A stretch of 7,522 nucleotides of DNA, taken from positions 1 to 7,522 of the forward strand of contig JACMLD010000369.1 of assembly GCA_014379785.1 (NCBI GenBank), read 5' to 3'. Shown one piece after another: positions 1 to 5,768 of the stretch; the first letter of the stretch is position 1, and each line of letters starts with the position of its first letter. The notes below the pieces were generated by a model. That model searched no databases and was not told where the DNA came from. It worked only from the letters and a program-made list of their open reading frames with translations. This DNA comes from Chitinophagaceae bacterium (GTDB lineage Bacteria; Bacteroidota; Bacteroidia; Chitinophagales; Chitinophagaceae). A program made the position numbers and the translations under genes.

Positions 1-388
1 CCCTGGTGCTCAGTTTTACGTAAAACTTACGTAGCACCTGCAGCTCTTCGTCAGTCAGATCCTCTACATCAACAAGCCGGTTGCTCGCGCGCTCGTTGGA
101 AGAGATCAGTTCATTCAGTTTAAGGTGGACCGCTGTGGTGTCCTTGTTTTGCGATTGCTGAATGATGAAGACCATCAGGAAGGTGATGATGGTGGTGCCG
201 GTATTTATGACCAGTTGCCAGGTGTCCGAATAATCAAAGATGGGTCCGGTGAGCGCCCATACCAGCACAATTCCGAACGCGATGACTGATGTAACCGGAC
301 TTCCGGCGGCACGAGTGACCACTTTTGAAATTTTGTCGTAAAACCCAGTTCGCGGTTTCTTTAAATTCTTGAGGTTCTTATTTGTCAT
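1..388 (-). CDS. Low-affinity iron permease family membrane protein (partial, 3' end outside window)
   Basis: Reading the minus strand from the ATG at 388-386 gives 129 codons without a stop before the window edge. The product starts MTNKNLKNLKK and has a short basic N-terminus. Two hydrophobic segments follow, at about residues 31-50 (VTSVIAFGIVLVWALTGPIF) and 58-77, then a soluble acidic tail with LKLNELI, ASNRLVDVEDL and TDEELQVL. The stretch DTWQLVINTGTTIITFLMVF, then QNKDTTAVHLKLNEL, matches the PF04120 'low affinity iron permease' family as I know it. Members are usually about 130-140 residues, so only a few codons should be missing. The family is named after fungal Fet4, but bacterial members are small and their transport role is poorly tested, so iron transport is inferred from the name rather than from visible metal ligands. 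The gene is divergent from the gene at 835 and has its own short A/T-rich leader. Confidence 0.87.
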   Translation of the reverse strand, partial: MTNKNLKNLKKPRTGFYDKISKVVTRAAGSPVTSVIAFGIVLVWALTGPIFDYSDTWQLVINTGTTIITFLMVFIIQQSQNKDTTAVHLKLNELISSNERASNRLVDVEDLTDEELQVLRKFYVKLSTR

Positions 389-418
389 AGCAGGAATATT
401 TTTTAATTGTAAAAAGTG

Positions 419-453
419 CAAAAGCTATACTACACAAAAAAAGTCAGACCCAA
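419..453 (-). promoter_or_regulatory. Possible promoter of the iron permease family gene
   Basis: On the minus strand TAGCTTTTG (427-419) resembles the Bacteroidota -7 element TAnnTTTG with one extra base in the spacer. A TTG at 453-451 lies 23 bases further upstream, at the outer limit of the usual -33 spacing. The predicted start of transcription would leave a leader of about 25 A/T-rich bases before the ATG at 388. The -33 part lies inside the loop of the terminator at 436-462. Weak match; the gap between terminator and gene leaves little other room for a promoter. Confidence 0.3.
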
Positions 454-462
454 TGGTCTGAC
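436..462 (-). terminator. Rho-independent terminator reading leftward
   Basis: GTCAGACC (443-450) and GGTCTGAC (455-462) form a perfect 8-bp stem with a 4-base loop. On the minus strand the stem is followed at once by seven T residues (442-436). On the plus strand the bases after the stem are CTTCATTAAA, so the signal only works for a leftward transcript. It lies upstream of the iron permease start at 388, so it cannot end that gene. It must end something transcribed leftward from the region to its right, where no clear protein gene is found. Confidence 0.75.
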
Positions 463-834
463 CTTCATTAAACCCTAAACCCCTGCCTATGAACAAACTT
501 TAATATGATGAGGGCATGGCCCCTGTAATCTGTTTATATAAGTAATGCAAACTTTGTTCCACCCTGCTACACAGAGTTTGAATGCACTGCTGACATAAGA
601 TATAAAATTACCATACCGCAGTAAGATGACAGCGTTTAACGATGAGTAGTTGAGCGATATCAGCTACACCACCGAGTAAATTGATTGAATAATATGGATT
701 AGTACACCACAACTTATTTTTAAAGGGCGGGCATTGTGGACTTAATTCCCCGAACCATTGCATTTTCTCGGTCAACGCACTGTGAAATTTTTGGTCCTTG
801 TTTTGAAATTATATCAGCATAAAACCGGACAACC
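463..834. other. Intergenic region without a convincing gene; possible small-RNA locus
   Basis: No ORF here has recognisable homology and no tRNA or rRNA fold is apparent. Next to the terminator are a TTCAT/ATGAA inverted repeat (464-468 with 489-493), two tandem TAAACCC heptamers (469-482), two CAAACTTT octamers 54 bases apart (494-501 and 548-555), and an inverted AGTTTG at 575-580 that could pair with the second of these. The longest leftward ORF (763 to 608, 51 codons) is unusually rich in Trp and Cys, starts without a promoter or ribosome site I can see, and is probably chance. On the plus strand only ORFs of fewer than 20 codons start here. The promoter of the gene at 835 must lie in the right part, but I see no good TAnnTTTG; TTGTTTTG (798-805) is the nearest weak match. 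Confidence 0.5.
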
Positions 835-1338
835 ATGCTTTCCACACAACAGTTTACATTTCTCGAGGAAAAGATCTCTGATTTAAAAACGGCGCTTTTT
901 ATAAGTCAGCACAATTCGGTGTTGAAATTTCCAACCTCGATAGTCAACGCACTCAAAGTCGATGAAGCCGGACAGGTTTGGTTTTTAATGACCCGGCCTG
1001 CTCAATACCTGCAGGAGTTCGACAAAGAGTTTCCTGTAAAGCTGGATTTCTTTAGAAAGGGAAAGGACCATTTTCTCAAAATAGCCGGCACGGCATTTAT
1101 CGTCAATGACCCAGAAGAGATCAATTCACTGGTGAGCATTTCTGATGATGTTAAGCGGGATGCGATGCGGGATTATGTGCTGGTGAAGGTTCGGATAATG
1201 AAGGCAGAATATTTTGAAACATCGCGGCAGCCGGACGGAAGAAACATGCTTACCTTCTTTCATAAAATCTACAGCCGCATTTTTTCCTTTCGACATGCAA
1301 ACAGGCCTTTTGCGTTTCAACCGGAGCCAAGCATGTAA
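835..1338 (+). CDS. Pyridoxamine 5'-phosphate oxidase-like (FMN split-barrel) protein
   Basis: 167 residues from an ATG with no Shine-Dalgarno sequence. The order of elements fits the PNPOx-like / general stress protein 26 fold: an N-terminal helix (about 7-17), a strand (TALFISQ), a long strand pair around VWFLMTR (about 48-54), a charged helix in AQYLQEFDKEF, a strand LDFFRKG, the HFLKIAGTAFIV strand, and the late strand YVLVKVRIMKAEYFE. In the family these barrels dimerise and bind FMN or another flavin or haem-type ligand in the cytosol. The usual N-terminal RPM-type signature of general stress proteins is not obvious (FPTSIVNAL stands near that place), so the ligand and reaction cannot be stated. 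The C-terminal 40 residues are basic and aromatic. It precedes msrC by 31 bases on the same strand, which would suit a redox or stress role, but this is inference. True pyridoxamine phosphate oxidase (PdxH) is unlikely given its size and motifs. Confidence 0.65.
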   Translation: MLSTQQFTFLEEKISDLKTALFISQHNSVLKFPTSIVNALKVDEAGQVWFLMTRPAQYLQEFDKEFPVKLDFFRKGKDHFLKIAGTAFIVNDPEEINSLVSISDDVKRDAMRDYVLVKVRIMKAEYFETSRQPDGRNMLTFFHKIYSRIFSFRHANRPFAFQPEPSM

Positions 1339-1357
1339 TGGATTGGCTATGGTTTGT

Positions 1358-1365
1358 TAGCTTTG
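1358..1365 (+). promoter_or_regulatory. -7 promoter element at the msrC start
   Basis: TAGCTTTG is an exact match to the Bacteroidota -7 consensus TAnnTTTG. Its last G is five bases before the A of the msrC ATG (1370), so the expected start of transcription falls on or next to the start codon. No TTG is found 17-23 bases upstream; the nearest one (1343-1345) is only 12 bases away. Because it lies in the short gap after the gene at 835, msrC could also be read through from that gene. Confidence 0.5.
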
Positions 1366-1369
1366 CAAT

Positions 1370-1843
1370 ATGGCTGAAGACTTAACAATTTCCGAAGGCA
1401 CCAAAGCGGAACAATATCTTTCTATTCTTTCCCAAATCAAGGGACTTATTGACGGCGAACCCGACCTTACTGCAAACCTGGCGAACATTGCCGCGGCGTT
1501 GAAAGAGCAGTTCGGATGGTTTTGGGTAGGCTTTTACCTGGTCAGAAAAGATGAGCTTGTACTCGGTCCTTTCCAGGGGCCGGTAGCCTGTACGCGCATA
1601 AGGCTGGGAAGAGGTGTTTGCGGTACGAGCTGGCAAGAGAAAAAAGTGCTGATTGTTCCCGATGTAGAAAAATTCCCCGGTCATATTGCCTGCAGCAGCT
1701 TGTCCAAATCCGAAATAGTTGTTCCTATAATACGTGATAACGAAGTAGTTGGTGTACTCGACGTAGACGCAAACGAGTACGACCAGTTCGACGAAACGGA
1801 TAGCCAAAACCTCCGGGCTATCGTTGATCTCATACATTTTTAA
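1370..1843 (+). CDS. msrC: Free methionine-(R)-sulfoxide reductase (GAF-domain fRMsr)
   Basis: 157 residues forming a single GAF domain. The enzyme reduces the R epimer of free (not protein-bound) methionine sulfoxide in the cytosol, using cysteines that are recycled by thioredoxin or a similar donor. The family signature is complete: GWFWVGFYL (49-57), GPFQGPVACTRI (66-77), GRGVCGTSW (80-88), FPGHIAC (102-108), SEIVVPI (114-120) and GVLDVD (128-133). The three conserved cysteines are Cys74, Cys84 and Cys108, with Cys108 at the position of the catalytic cysteine, and Glu115, Asp131 and Asp133 fit the substrate-binding acidic residues. Length is typical. The ATG at 1370 is chosen because it sits directly behind a consensus -7 element and gives the usual N-terminus. 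Together with the flavin-barrel gene before it, it suggests oxidative damage repair; queE follows 25 bases later. Confidence 0.93.
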   Translation: MAEDLTISEGTKAEQYLSILSQIKGLIDGEPDLTANLANIAAALKEQFGWFWVGFYLVRKDELVLGPFQGPVACTRIRLGRGVCGTSWQEKKVLIVPDVEKFPGHIACSSLSKSEIVVPIIRDNEVVGVLDVDANEYDQFDETDSQNLRAIVDLIHF

Positions 1844-1856
1844 CCAGTTTTATTAC

Positions 1857-1864
1857 GACCTTTG
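1857..1864 (+). promoter_or_regulatory. Possible -7 promoter element at the queE start
   Basis: GACCTTTG matches TAnnTTTG at five of six fixed positions (G for the first T). Its last G is five bases before the ATG at 1869, the same distance as at msrC. No TTG was found at a suitable -33 distance. It falls in the 25-base gap after the msrC stop, so readthrough from msrC is equally possible. Confidence 0.35.
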
Positions 1865-1868
1865 CAAC

Positions 1869-2495
1869 ATGGAATCGATGGCAGTTGCAGTGGACAAAGC
1901 GGTACTTCCGGTGATGGAAGCATTTTATACCATTCAGGGTGAAGGCTTTCACCAGGGAAGGGCTGCATACTTTATACGTCTGGCAGGCTGCGACGTAGGC
2001 TGTGTATGGTGTGATGTCAAAGAAAGCTGGCGGATGGATGCGCACCCGAGGCTTCCCCTGTCTGAAATCGTTGGAGAGGCAGCAAAGCATCCTGCGCGAC
2101 TTGCCGTTGTAACGGGCGGAGAGCCATTGATGCACCAGCTCAACCCGTTGACGGAGATGCTTCACAGTCAGGGTTTTGAGACGAATATTGAAACTTCCGG
2201 GTCCTGGCCGCTCTCAGGAAACTGGGACTGGATCTGTCTTTCTCCAAAAAAATTCAAGTCGCCGCTTCCGGACGTGCTCGACAAGGCGAATGAGTTGAAA
2301 GTGGTGATCTACAACCGTTCTGATTTTGCATGGGCCGAGAAGCATGCGGCTTTTGTTTCTCCCGGATGTAAGCTCTACCTGCAGCCTGAGTGGTCAAGAG
2401 CAGAAGAAATGGTGCCACTTATCGTCGATTTTATAAAATCCCATCCTGAGTGGGAACTGAGTCTCCAGGTTCATAAATACATTAACGTTCCTTAA
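1869..2495 (+). CDS. queE: 7-carboxy-7-deazaguanine synthase (radical SAM)
   Basis: QueE converts 6-carboxy-5,6,7,8-tetrahydropterin (CPH4) to 7-carboxy-7-deazaguanine (CDG), a radical ring contraction on the way to queuosine in tRNA. With the ATG at 1869 the protein has 208 residues, normal for the family. Visible motifs are MEAFYTIQGEG (16-26), which starts the QueE core, the cluster-binding Cys41-x3-Cys45-x2-Cys48 for the SAM [4Fe-4S] cluster, the SAM-site GGEP (83-86), the ETSGS strand, and a C-terminal LSLQVHKYINVP that is standard for QueE. The frame is open back to an ATG at 1824, but that start would overlap msrC by 20 bases and add an unconserved Tyr/Phe/Asn-rich stretch, so 1869 is preferred. 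The other queuosine genes (queD, queC, queF) are not in the window. Confidence 0.95.
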   Translation: MESMAVAVDKAVLPVMEAFYTIQGEGFHQGRAAYFIRLAGCDVGCVWCDVKESWRMDAHPRLPLSEIVGEAAKHPARLAVVTGGEPLMHQLNPLTEMLHSQGFETNIETSGSWPLSGNWDWICLSPKKFKSPLPDVLDKANELKVVIYNRSDFAWAEKHAAFVSPGCKLYLQPEWSRAEEMVPLIVDFIKSHPEWELSLQVHKYINVP

Positions 2496-2577
2496 AGCAA
2501 CTTAAACCATTGATTTTCTATCTTTTTTGAGCAAATAAAAATCATTGGCCACCGTTTTAAAGATCAGAAATATCCAT

Positions 2578-4491
2578 ATGAAGCCATTCTTTATCATTTT
2601 TTTCCTCCTTTTCTCTCTCTGTTCATATTCGCAGGTTTATGACCCGGCAAAGGTGAATAAAAAAGCCGCGAAGCTTTATCAGGATGCTTATCAAAAGGCC
2701 AGCAATGAAGGTGATTTTAAAGAAGGTATCCGGATTCTGGAAGAAGCAGTCAAAATTGATCCGGGTTTTGCAGATGCTTTTCTTTCCCTCGGTGGTATGT
2801 ATGGCGAACTCAAAAATTACGGGCCAGCTGTTTTGAATTATCAGAAGGCCCGACAAATCGACTCTGCATATTTTATTGATTATAATCTTTCCTATTCGAT
2901 CAATTTTGCCGGCAAAGGCGAATTTGAAAAAGCGATGGAAAGAATCAATGAATTTCTTTCGATTGCAAATCTCAATGAAGCGAGTCTGAAGGCAGCCACT
3001 TACAGAAAAAAATGTTACCAGTTCGCGATCGATTTTCAAAAATCAGGTGCATCTGGTAGCTATGCATTTACGCCAAGAAATCTGGGTGACAATGTGAATA
3101 CAGAAATTTCAGAATATTTCCCAACACTTACGATCGACAGCAGGCAGTTGATTTACACGCGCAGAGCGCGCGGTGTGAATGAAGATTTTTATGAAACCCG
3201 TCTGAATGATTCGGGCTGGATAAAATCTACTCCATTGCCTGGTGCAATCAATACGAACTTCAATGAGGGTGCGCAGGCGATTTCGCAGGATGGGCAGTGG
3301 ATGATATTCACTGGCTGCAATTTTCAGGAGGGATATGGAAGCTGTGATCTATACATGTCATACCTCACTCCCGATGGATGGAGCAGTCCGGAAAATCTCG
3401 GTTCGAATATCAATACGGAATCCTGGGAGTCAGCCCCTTCACTAAGCGCAGACAAGCGTGATCTTTATTTTATGAGCCGTCGCACCGGTGGTTATGGTGG
3501 CAGCGATCTATATGTCAGCCACAGAATGCCGAATGGAAAATGGAGTGGGCCGGAAAATCTGGGTGCGGAGATCAATACGATGGGCGATGAGACCTGTCCG
3601 TTTATTCATGCCGACAATCAGACCTTGTATTTCACCAGCAGTGGTCACCAGGGATATGGCGGTGATGATTTGTTTATGGTCAGAAAGGTTGCCAATGGTA
3701 AATGGAGCAATCCACGCAACCTCGGGTATCCGATCAACACCATTGAAAATGAAGGAAGCCTTGTGATAACGGCTGATGGCACTACGGCGTATTATGCGAG
3801 CGAGCGGAGTGATAGTCGCGGCGGATTGGATCTTTACACTTTTGAGATGCGGAATGATGTGCGTCCGGTAAAAACCCTTTGGATAAAAGGAAAAGTTTTT
3901 GATAAAAAAACGAAGAATGGTTTGCCTTCAGCTGTTGAGCTCGCTGATCTTGCGAGCAAGGAAATCATTTCGAAGATACAGACCGATGAAACGGGCAATT
4001 ATCTGATCACGCTGCCTGTTGGAAAAGATTATGCTTTCAATGTAAACCGCAGGGGGTATTTATTTTATTCAGAAAATTTTTCGTTGAAAGAGAAGTCGCC
4101 CGATTCAACTTATCATATCGATATTCCTTTGCAGCCTTTGGAAACGAATGCAATTGTGGTGTTGAATAATATCTTTTTCGCTACGGGTAAATACGAGTTG
4201 AAAACCGAGTCGCAGGTGGAGCTGGACAATGTGGCGAAGCTGATGAAAGAGAATCCTACGCTTGTTGTGCAAATCAACGGGCATACAGACAATATGGGTA
4301 AGGCAGCAGACAATCTGAGTCTGTCAGACAATCGGGCCAAGGCGGTTGTTGATTATATCACATCCAAAGGTGTTGCGGCGGCAAGAATGAAGTACAAGGG
4401 CTTTGGCGCTGGTCAGCCGGTTGCCGACAATGCTACGGAGTCAGGTCGCGCTAAGAATCGCCGCACAGAACTCAAAGTGATAACTCAGTAA
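2578..4491 (+). CDS. PorE-like OmpA-family envelope protein (TPR, PD40 propeller, CarboxypepD-like, OmpA_C)
   Basis: 637 residues from the ATG at 2578; a TTG at 2545 is in frame but only adds 11 residues before a clear signal peptide. Residues 1-18 are a signal peptide, with signal peptidase I cleavage likely after SYS18, before Gln19. Residues about 25-155 are TPR-like helices (GDFKEGIRILEEAVKIDP, NYGPAVLNYQKA, GEFEKAMERINEFL). Residues about 165-430 are a PD40 beta-propeller: NLGxxINT motifs start at 168, 273, 327 and 381, with a variant (PLPGAINT) at 219, each ending in a GYGGxDLY-type turn. About 435-520 is a CarboxypepD-regulatory-like sandwich. About 523-637 is an OmpA C-terminal domain with Asp571 and Arg586 at the spacing of the diaminopimelate-binding pair, plus the terminal GRAKNRRTELKV. 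This is the domain order described for PorE of the type IX secretion system, so a periplasmic peptidoglycan-anchoring role is likely; whether it is PorE itself is unproven, since many paralogues share it. A TATCTTTTTTG stretch (2519-2529) may be its -7 region. Confidence 0.88.
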   Translation: MKPFFIIFFLLFSLCSYSQVYDPAKVNKKAAKLYQDAYQKASNEGDFKEGIRILEEAVKIDPGFADAFLSLGGMYGELKNYGPAVLNYQKARQIDSAYFIDYNLSYSINFAGKGEFEKAMERINEFLSIANLNEASLKAATYRKKCYQFAIDFQKSGASGSYAFTPRNLGDNVNTEISEYFPTLTIDSRQLIYTRRARGVNEDFYETRLNDSGWIKSTPLPGAINTNFNEGAQAISQDGQWMIFTGCNFQEGYGSCDLYMSYLTPDGWSSPENLGSNINTESWESAPSLSADKRDLYFMSRRTGGYGGSDLYVSHRMPNGKWSGPENLGAEINTMGDETCPFIHADNQTLYFTSSGHQGYGGDDLFMVRKVANGKWSNPRNLGYPINTIENEGSLVITADGTTAYYASERSDSRGGLDLYTFEMRNDVRPVKTLWIKGKVFDKKTKNGLPSAVELADLASKEIISKIQTDETGNYLITLPVGKDYAFNVNRRGYLFYSENFSLKEKSPDSTYHIDIPLQPLETNAIVVLNNIFFATGKYELKTESQVELDNVAKLMKENPTLVVQINGHTDNMGKAADNLSLSDNRAKAVVDYITSKGVAAARMKYKGFGAGQPVADNATESGRAKNRRTELKVITQ

Positions 4492-4549
4492 TTTTCCGGG
4501 ATAAATCCCCATGTTATTATTCCCCCCTCTATGACCTTTACATTATTAA

Positions 4550-5671
4550 ATGTATATGGTCAATGATCTTATTTTTCAGATTGCCTTAACGATGGTTCCG
4601 AATATCGGGCCTGTGCATGCCAAAATTCTTGTCGACAGATTTGGGAGTGCGGAGGGGATATTCAATTCCACTTGCGATTCGCTTGAAAGGACGGAGGGGA
4701 TCGGAAAAGTGCGGGCGGTCTGCATAAAAAAATTCAATGGGTTTAATGAGATTGAGAAGGAGGTTGGTTTTCTGAAGAAGTTTGGGATGCATGCCATTTT
4801 TTTGACCGACGAAGGCTATCCGAGGCGGTTGCTGAATTGTTATGACCCGCCTGTGTTGTTGTATGGTTGTGGTATTTGTGATTTGAATGTTCCGAGAGTG
4901 ATTGCAGTGGTGGGCACGCGCAATAAGACGGAATATGGAAAGCAGGTTACGGAGCGGCTGATTGCGGATCTTGCTTCGGAAGGGGTTTTGGTGGTGAGCG
5001 GTCTTGCACTTGGTATTGATTCAGTAGCGCATAAGTCGGCATTGAAAAATGGTTTGGCGACGGTGGCTGTGCTGGGGCATGGACTTGACAGTATCTATCC
5101 GCCGGAGCACGAGGGGTTGGCAAAGCAGATGGTGCGTCAGGGTGGTTGTCTTTTGACTGAGTACCGCAGTGGCGTCAAACCCGACAAACATAATTTTCCG
5201 ATGCGCAACAGAATTGTGGCAGGCATGTGTGATGCGGTGGTGGTGGTGGAAACGAATGCGCGTGGAGGGAGTATGATCACTGCGGAGCTGGCGGGAAGTT
5301 ACAATCGTGATGTGTTTGCTTTTCCCGGGAGGAGTACGGATCAGAAGAGTGCGGGGACTAATGGGTTGATCAGGCAGAACAAAGCAATGCTGGTGAGTTC
5401 AGCGGCTGAACTGATGGATACCATGGGTTGGCAGATAACGGAGTCGCATAACCGAAAATTACAATCCCAACTTTTTTACGAGCTCAGTGAGGATGAGAGG
5501 GAGGTGATAAAAATTATCAGGAATCTGGAAACGGTGAGTATTGATGAGTTGCATTCGCGGGTGGCGATGACGGTTAGTTCCGTAGCTGCGATCATTCTGA
5601 AACTTGAACTGGAGAATATCATCGGGAGCATGCCGGGAAAGCGGTTTCGGCTTTTGCTGGATCCGGTGTGA
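4550..5671 (+). CDS. dprA: DNA-processing protein DprA
   Basis: 373 residues. DprA binds incoming single-stranded DNA during natural transformation, protects it and loads RecA; it is also conserved in bacteria not known to be transformable. The three-part structure is complete. An N-terminal helix-hairpin-helix region (about 5-65, PNIGPVHAKILVDRFGS and TEGIGKVRA) comes first. The extended Rossmann fold follows with VVGTRNKTEYG (Arg124 in the GTR motif), VVSGLALGIDSVAH (148-161), VLGHGLDSIYPPEH, NFPMRNRIVAG (215-225) and GGSMITAELA (239-248). A C-terminal winged-helix domain spans about 310-370 (EREVIKIIRNLETVSIDELH). The ATG at 4550 is used; a second ATG at 4556 would remove two residues and cannot be excluded. 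No good -7 element is visible in the 58-base gap after the OmpA gene, only a weak GACCTTTA (4533-4540). No other competence gene is in the window. Confidence 0.96.
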   Translation: MYMVNDLIFQIALTMVPNIGPVHAKILVDRFGSAEGIFNSTCDSLERTEGIGKVRAVCIKKFNGFNEIEKEVGFLKKFGMHAIFLTDEGYPRRLLNCYDPPVLLYGCGICDLNVPRVIAVVGTRNKTEYGKQVTERLIADLASEGVLVVSGLALGIDSVAHKSALKNGLATVAVLGHGLDSIYPPEHEGLAKQMVRQGGCLLTEYRSGVKPDKHNFPMRNRIVAGMCDAVVVVETNARGGSMITAELAGSYNRDVFAFPGRSTDQKSAGTNGLIRQNKAMLVSSAAELMDTMGWQITESHNRKLQSQLFYELSEDEREVIKIIRNLETVSIDELHSRVAMTVSSVAAIILKLELENIIGSMPGKRFRLLLDPV

Positions 5672-5732
5672 AAAGGGATTTACGGGTGGGTCTTGTGATG
5701 TTGGTCGCTTTTAATAAGGTCAGAGATAAAAA

Positions 5733-5765
5733 TTTGGGGCGAATTTACCCTCTACCCTATCTTTG
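5733..5765 (+). promoter_or_regulatory. Promoter of guaB
   Basis: TTTG (5733-5736), then 21 bases, then TATCTTTG (5758-5765): an exact -7 element and a -33 element within the 17-23 base spacing known for this phylum. This is the best promoter in the window. The -7 element ends three bases before the ATG at 5769, so the predicted start of transcription coincides with the start codon, giving a leaderless or near-leaderless mRNA. It makes guaB independent of dprA. Confidence 0.7.
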
Positions 5766-5768
5766 CAC

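Noticed and set aside
469..482. Two tandem TAAACCC heptamers resembling a plant-type telomere repeat.
   Set aside because: Only two copies inside a bacterial intergenic region; chance or part of the possible small RNA, not a telomere or replicon end.
630..680. Leftward GCTGATATCGCTCAACTACTC, reminiscent of the start and D-arm of a tRNA.
   Set aside because: No matching acceptor stem, anticodon arm or T-loop (GTTCGA-type) follows at the right distance.
1824..1868. Upstream in-frame ATG extending queE by 15 residues into msrC.
   Set aside because: The added residues are not family-like, overlap msrC, and a -7 element lies directly before the ATG at 1869.
2545..2577. TTG start adding 11 residues to the OmpA-family protein.
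   Set aside because: It would place a polar stretch before a clean signal peptide that starts naturally at the ATG at 2578.
3488..3766. 92-codon plus-strand open frame inside the OmpA-family gene.
   Set aside because: Out-of-frame reading of the PD40 repeats, whose Gly-Tyr-Gly-Gly codons keep the other frame open.
4498..4509. GGGATAAATCCC palindrome after the OmpA-family gene as a terminator.
   Set aside because: At most a 4-bp stem with a 4-base loop, and no T tract behind it.
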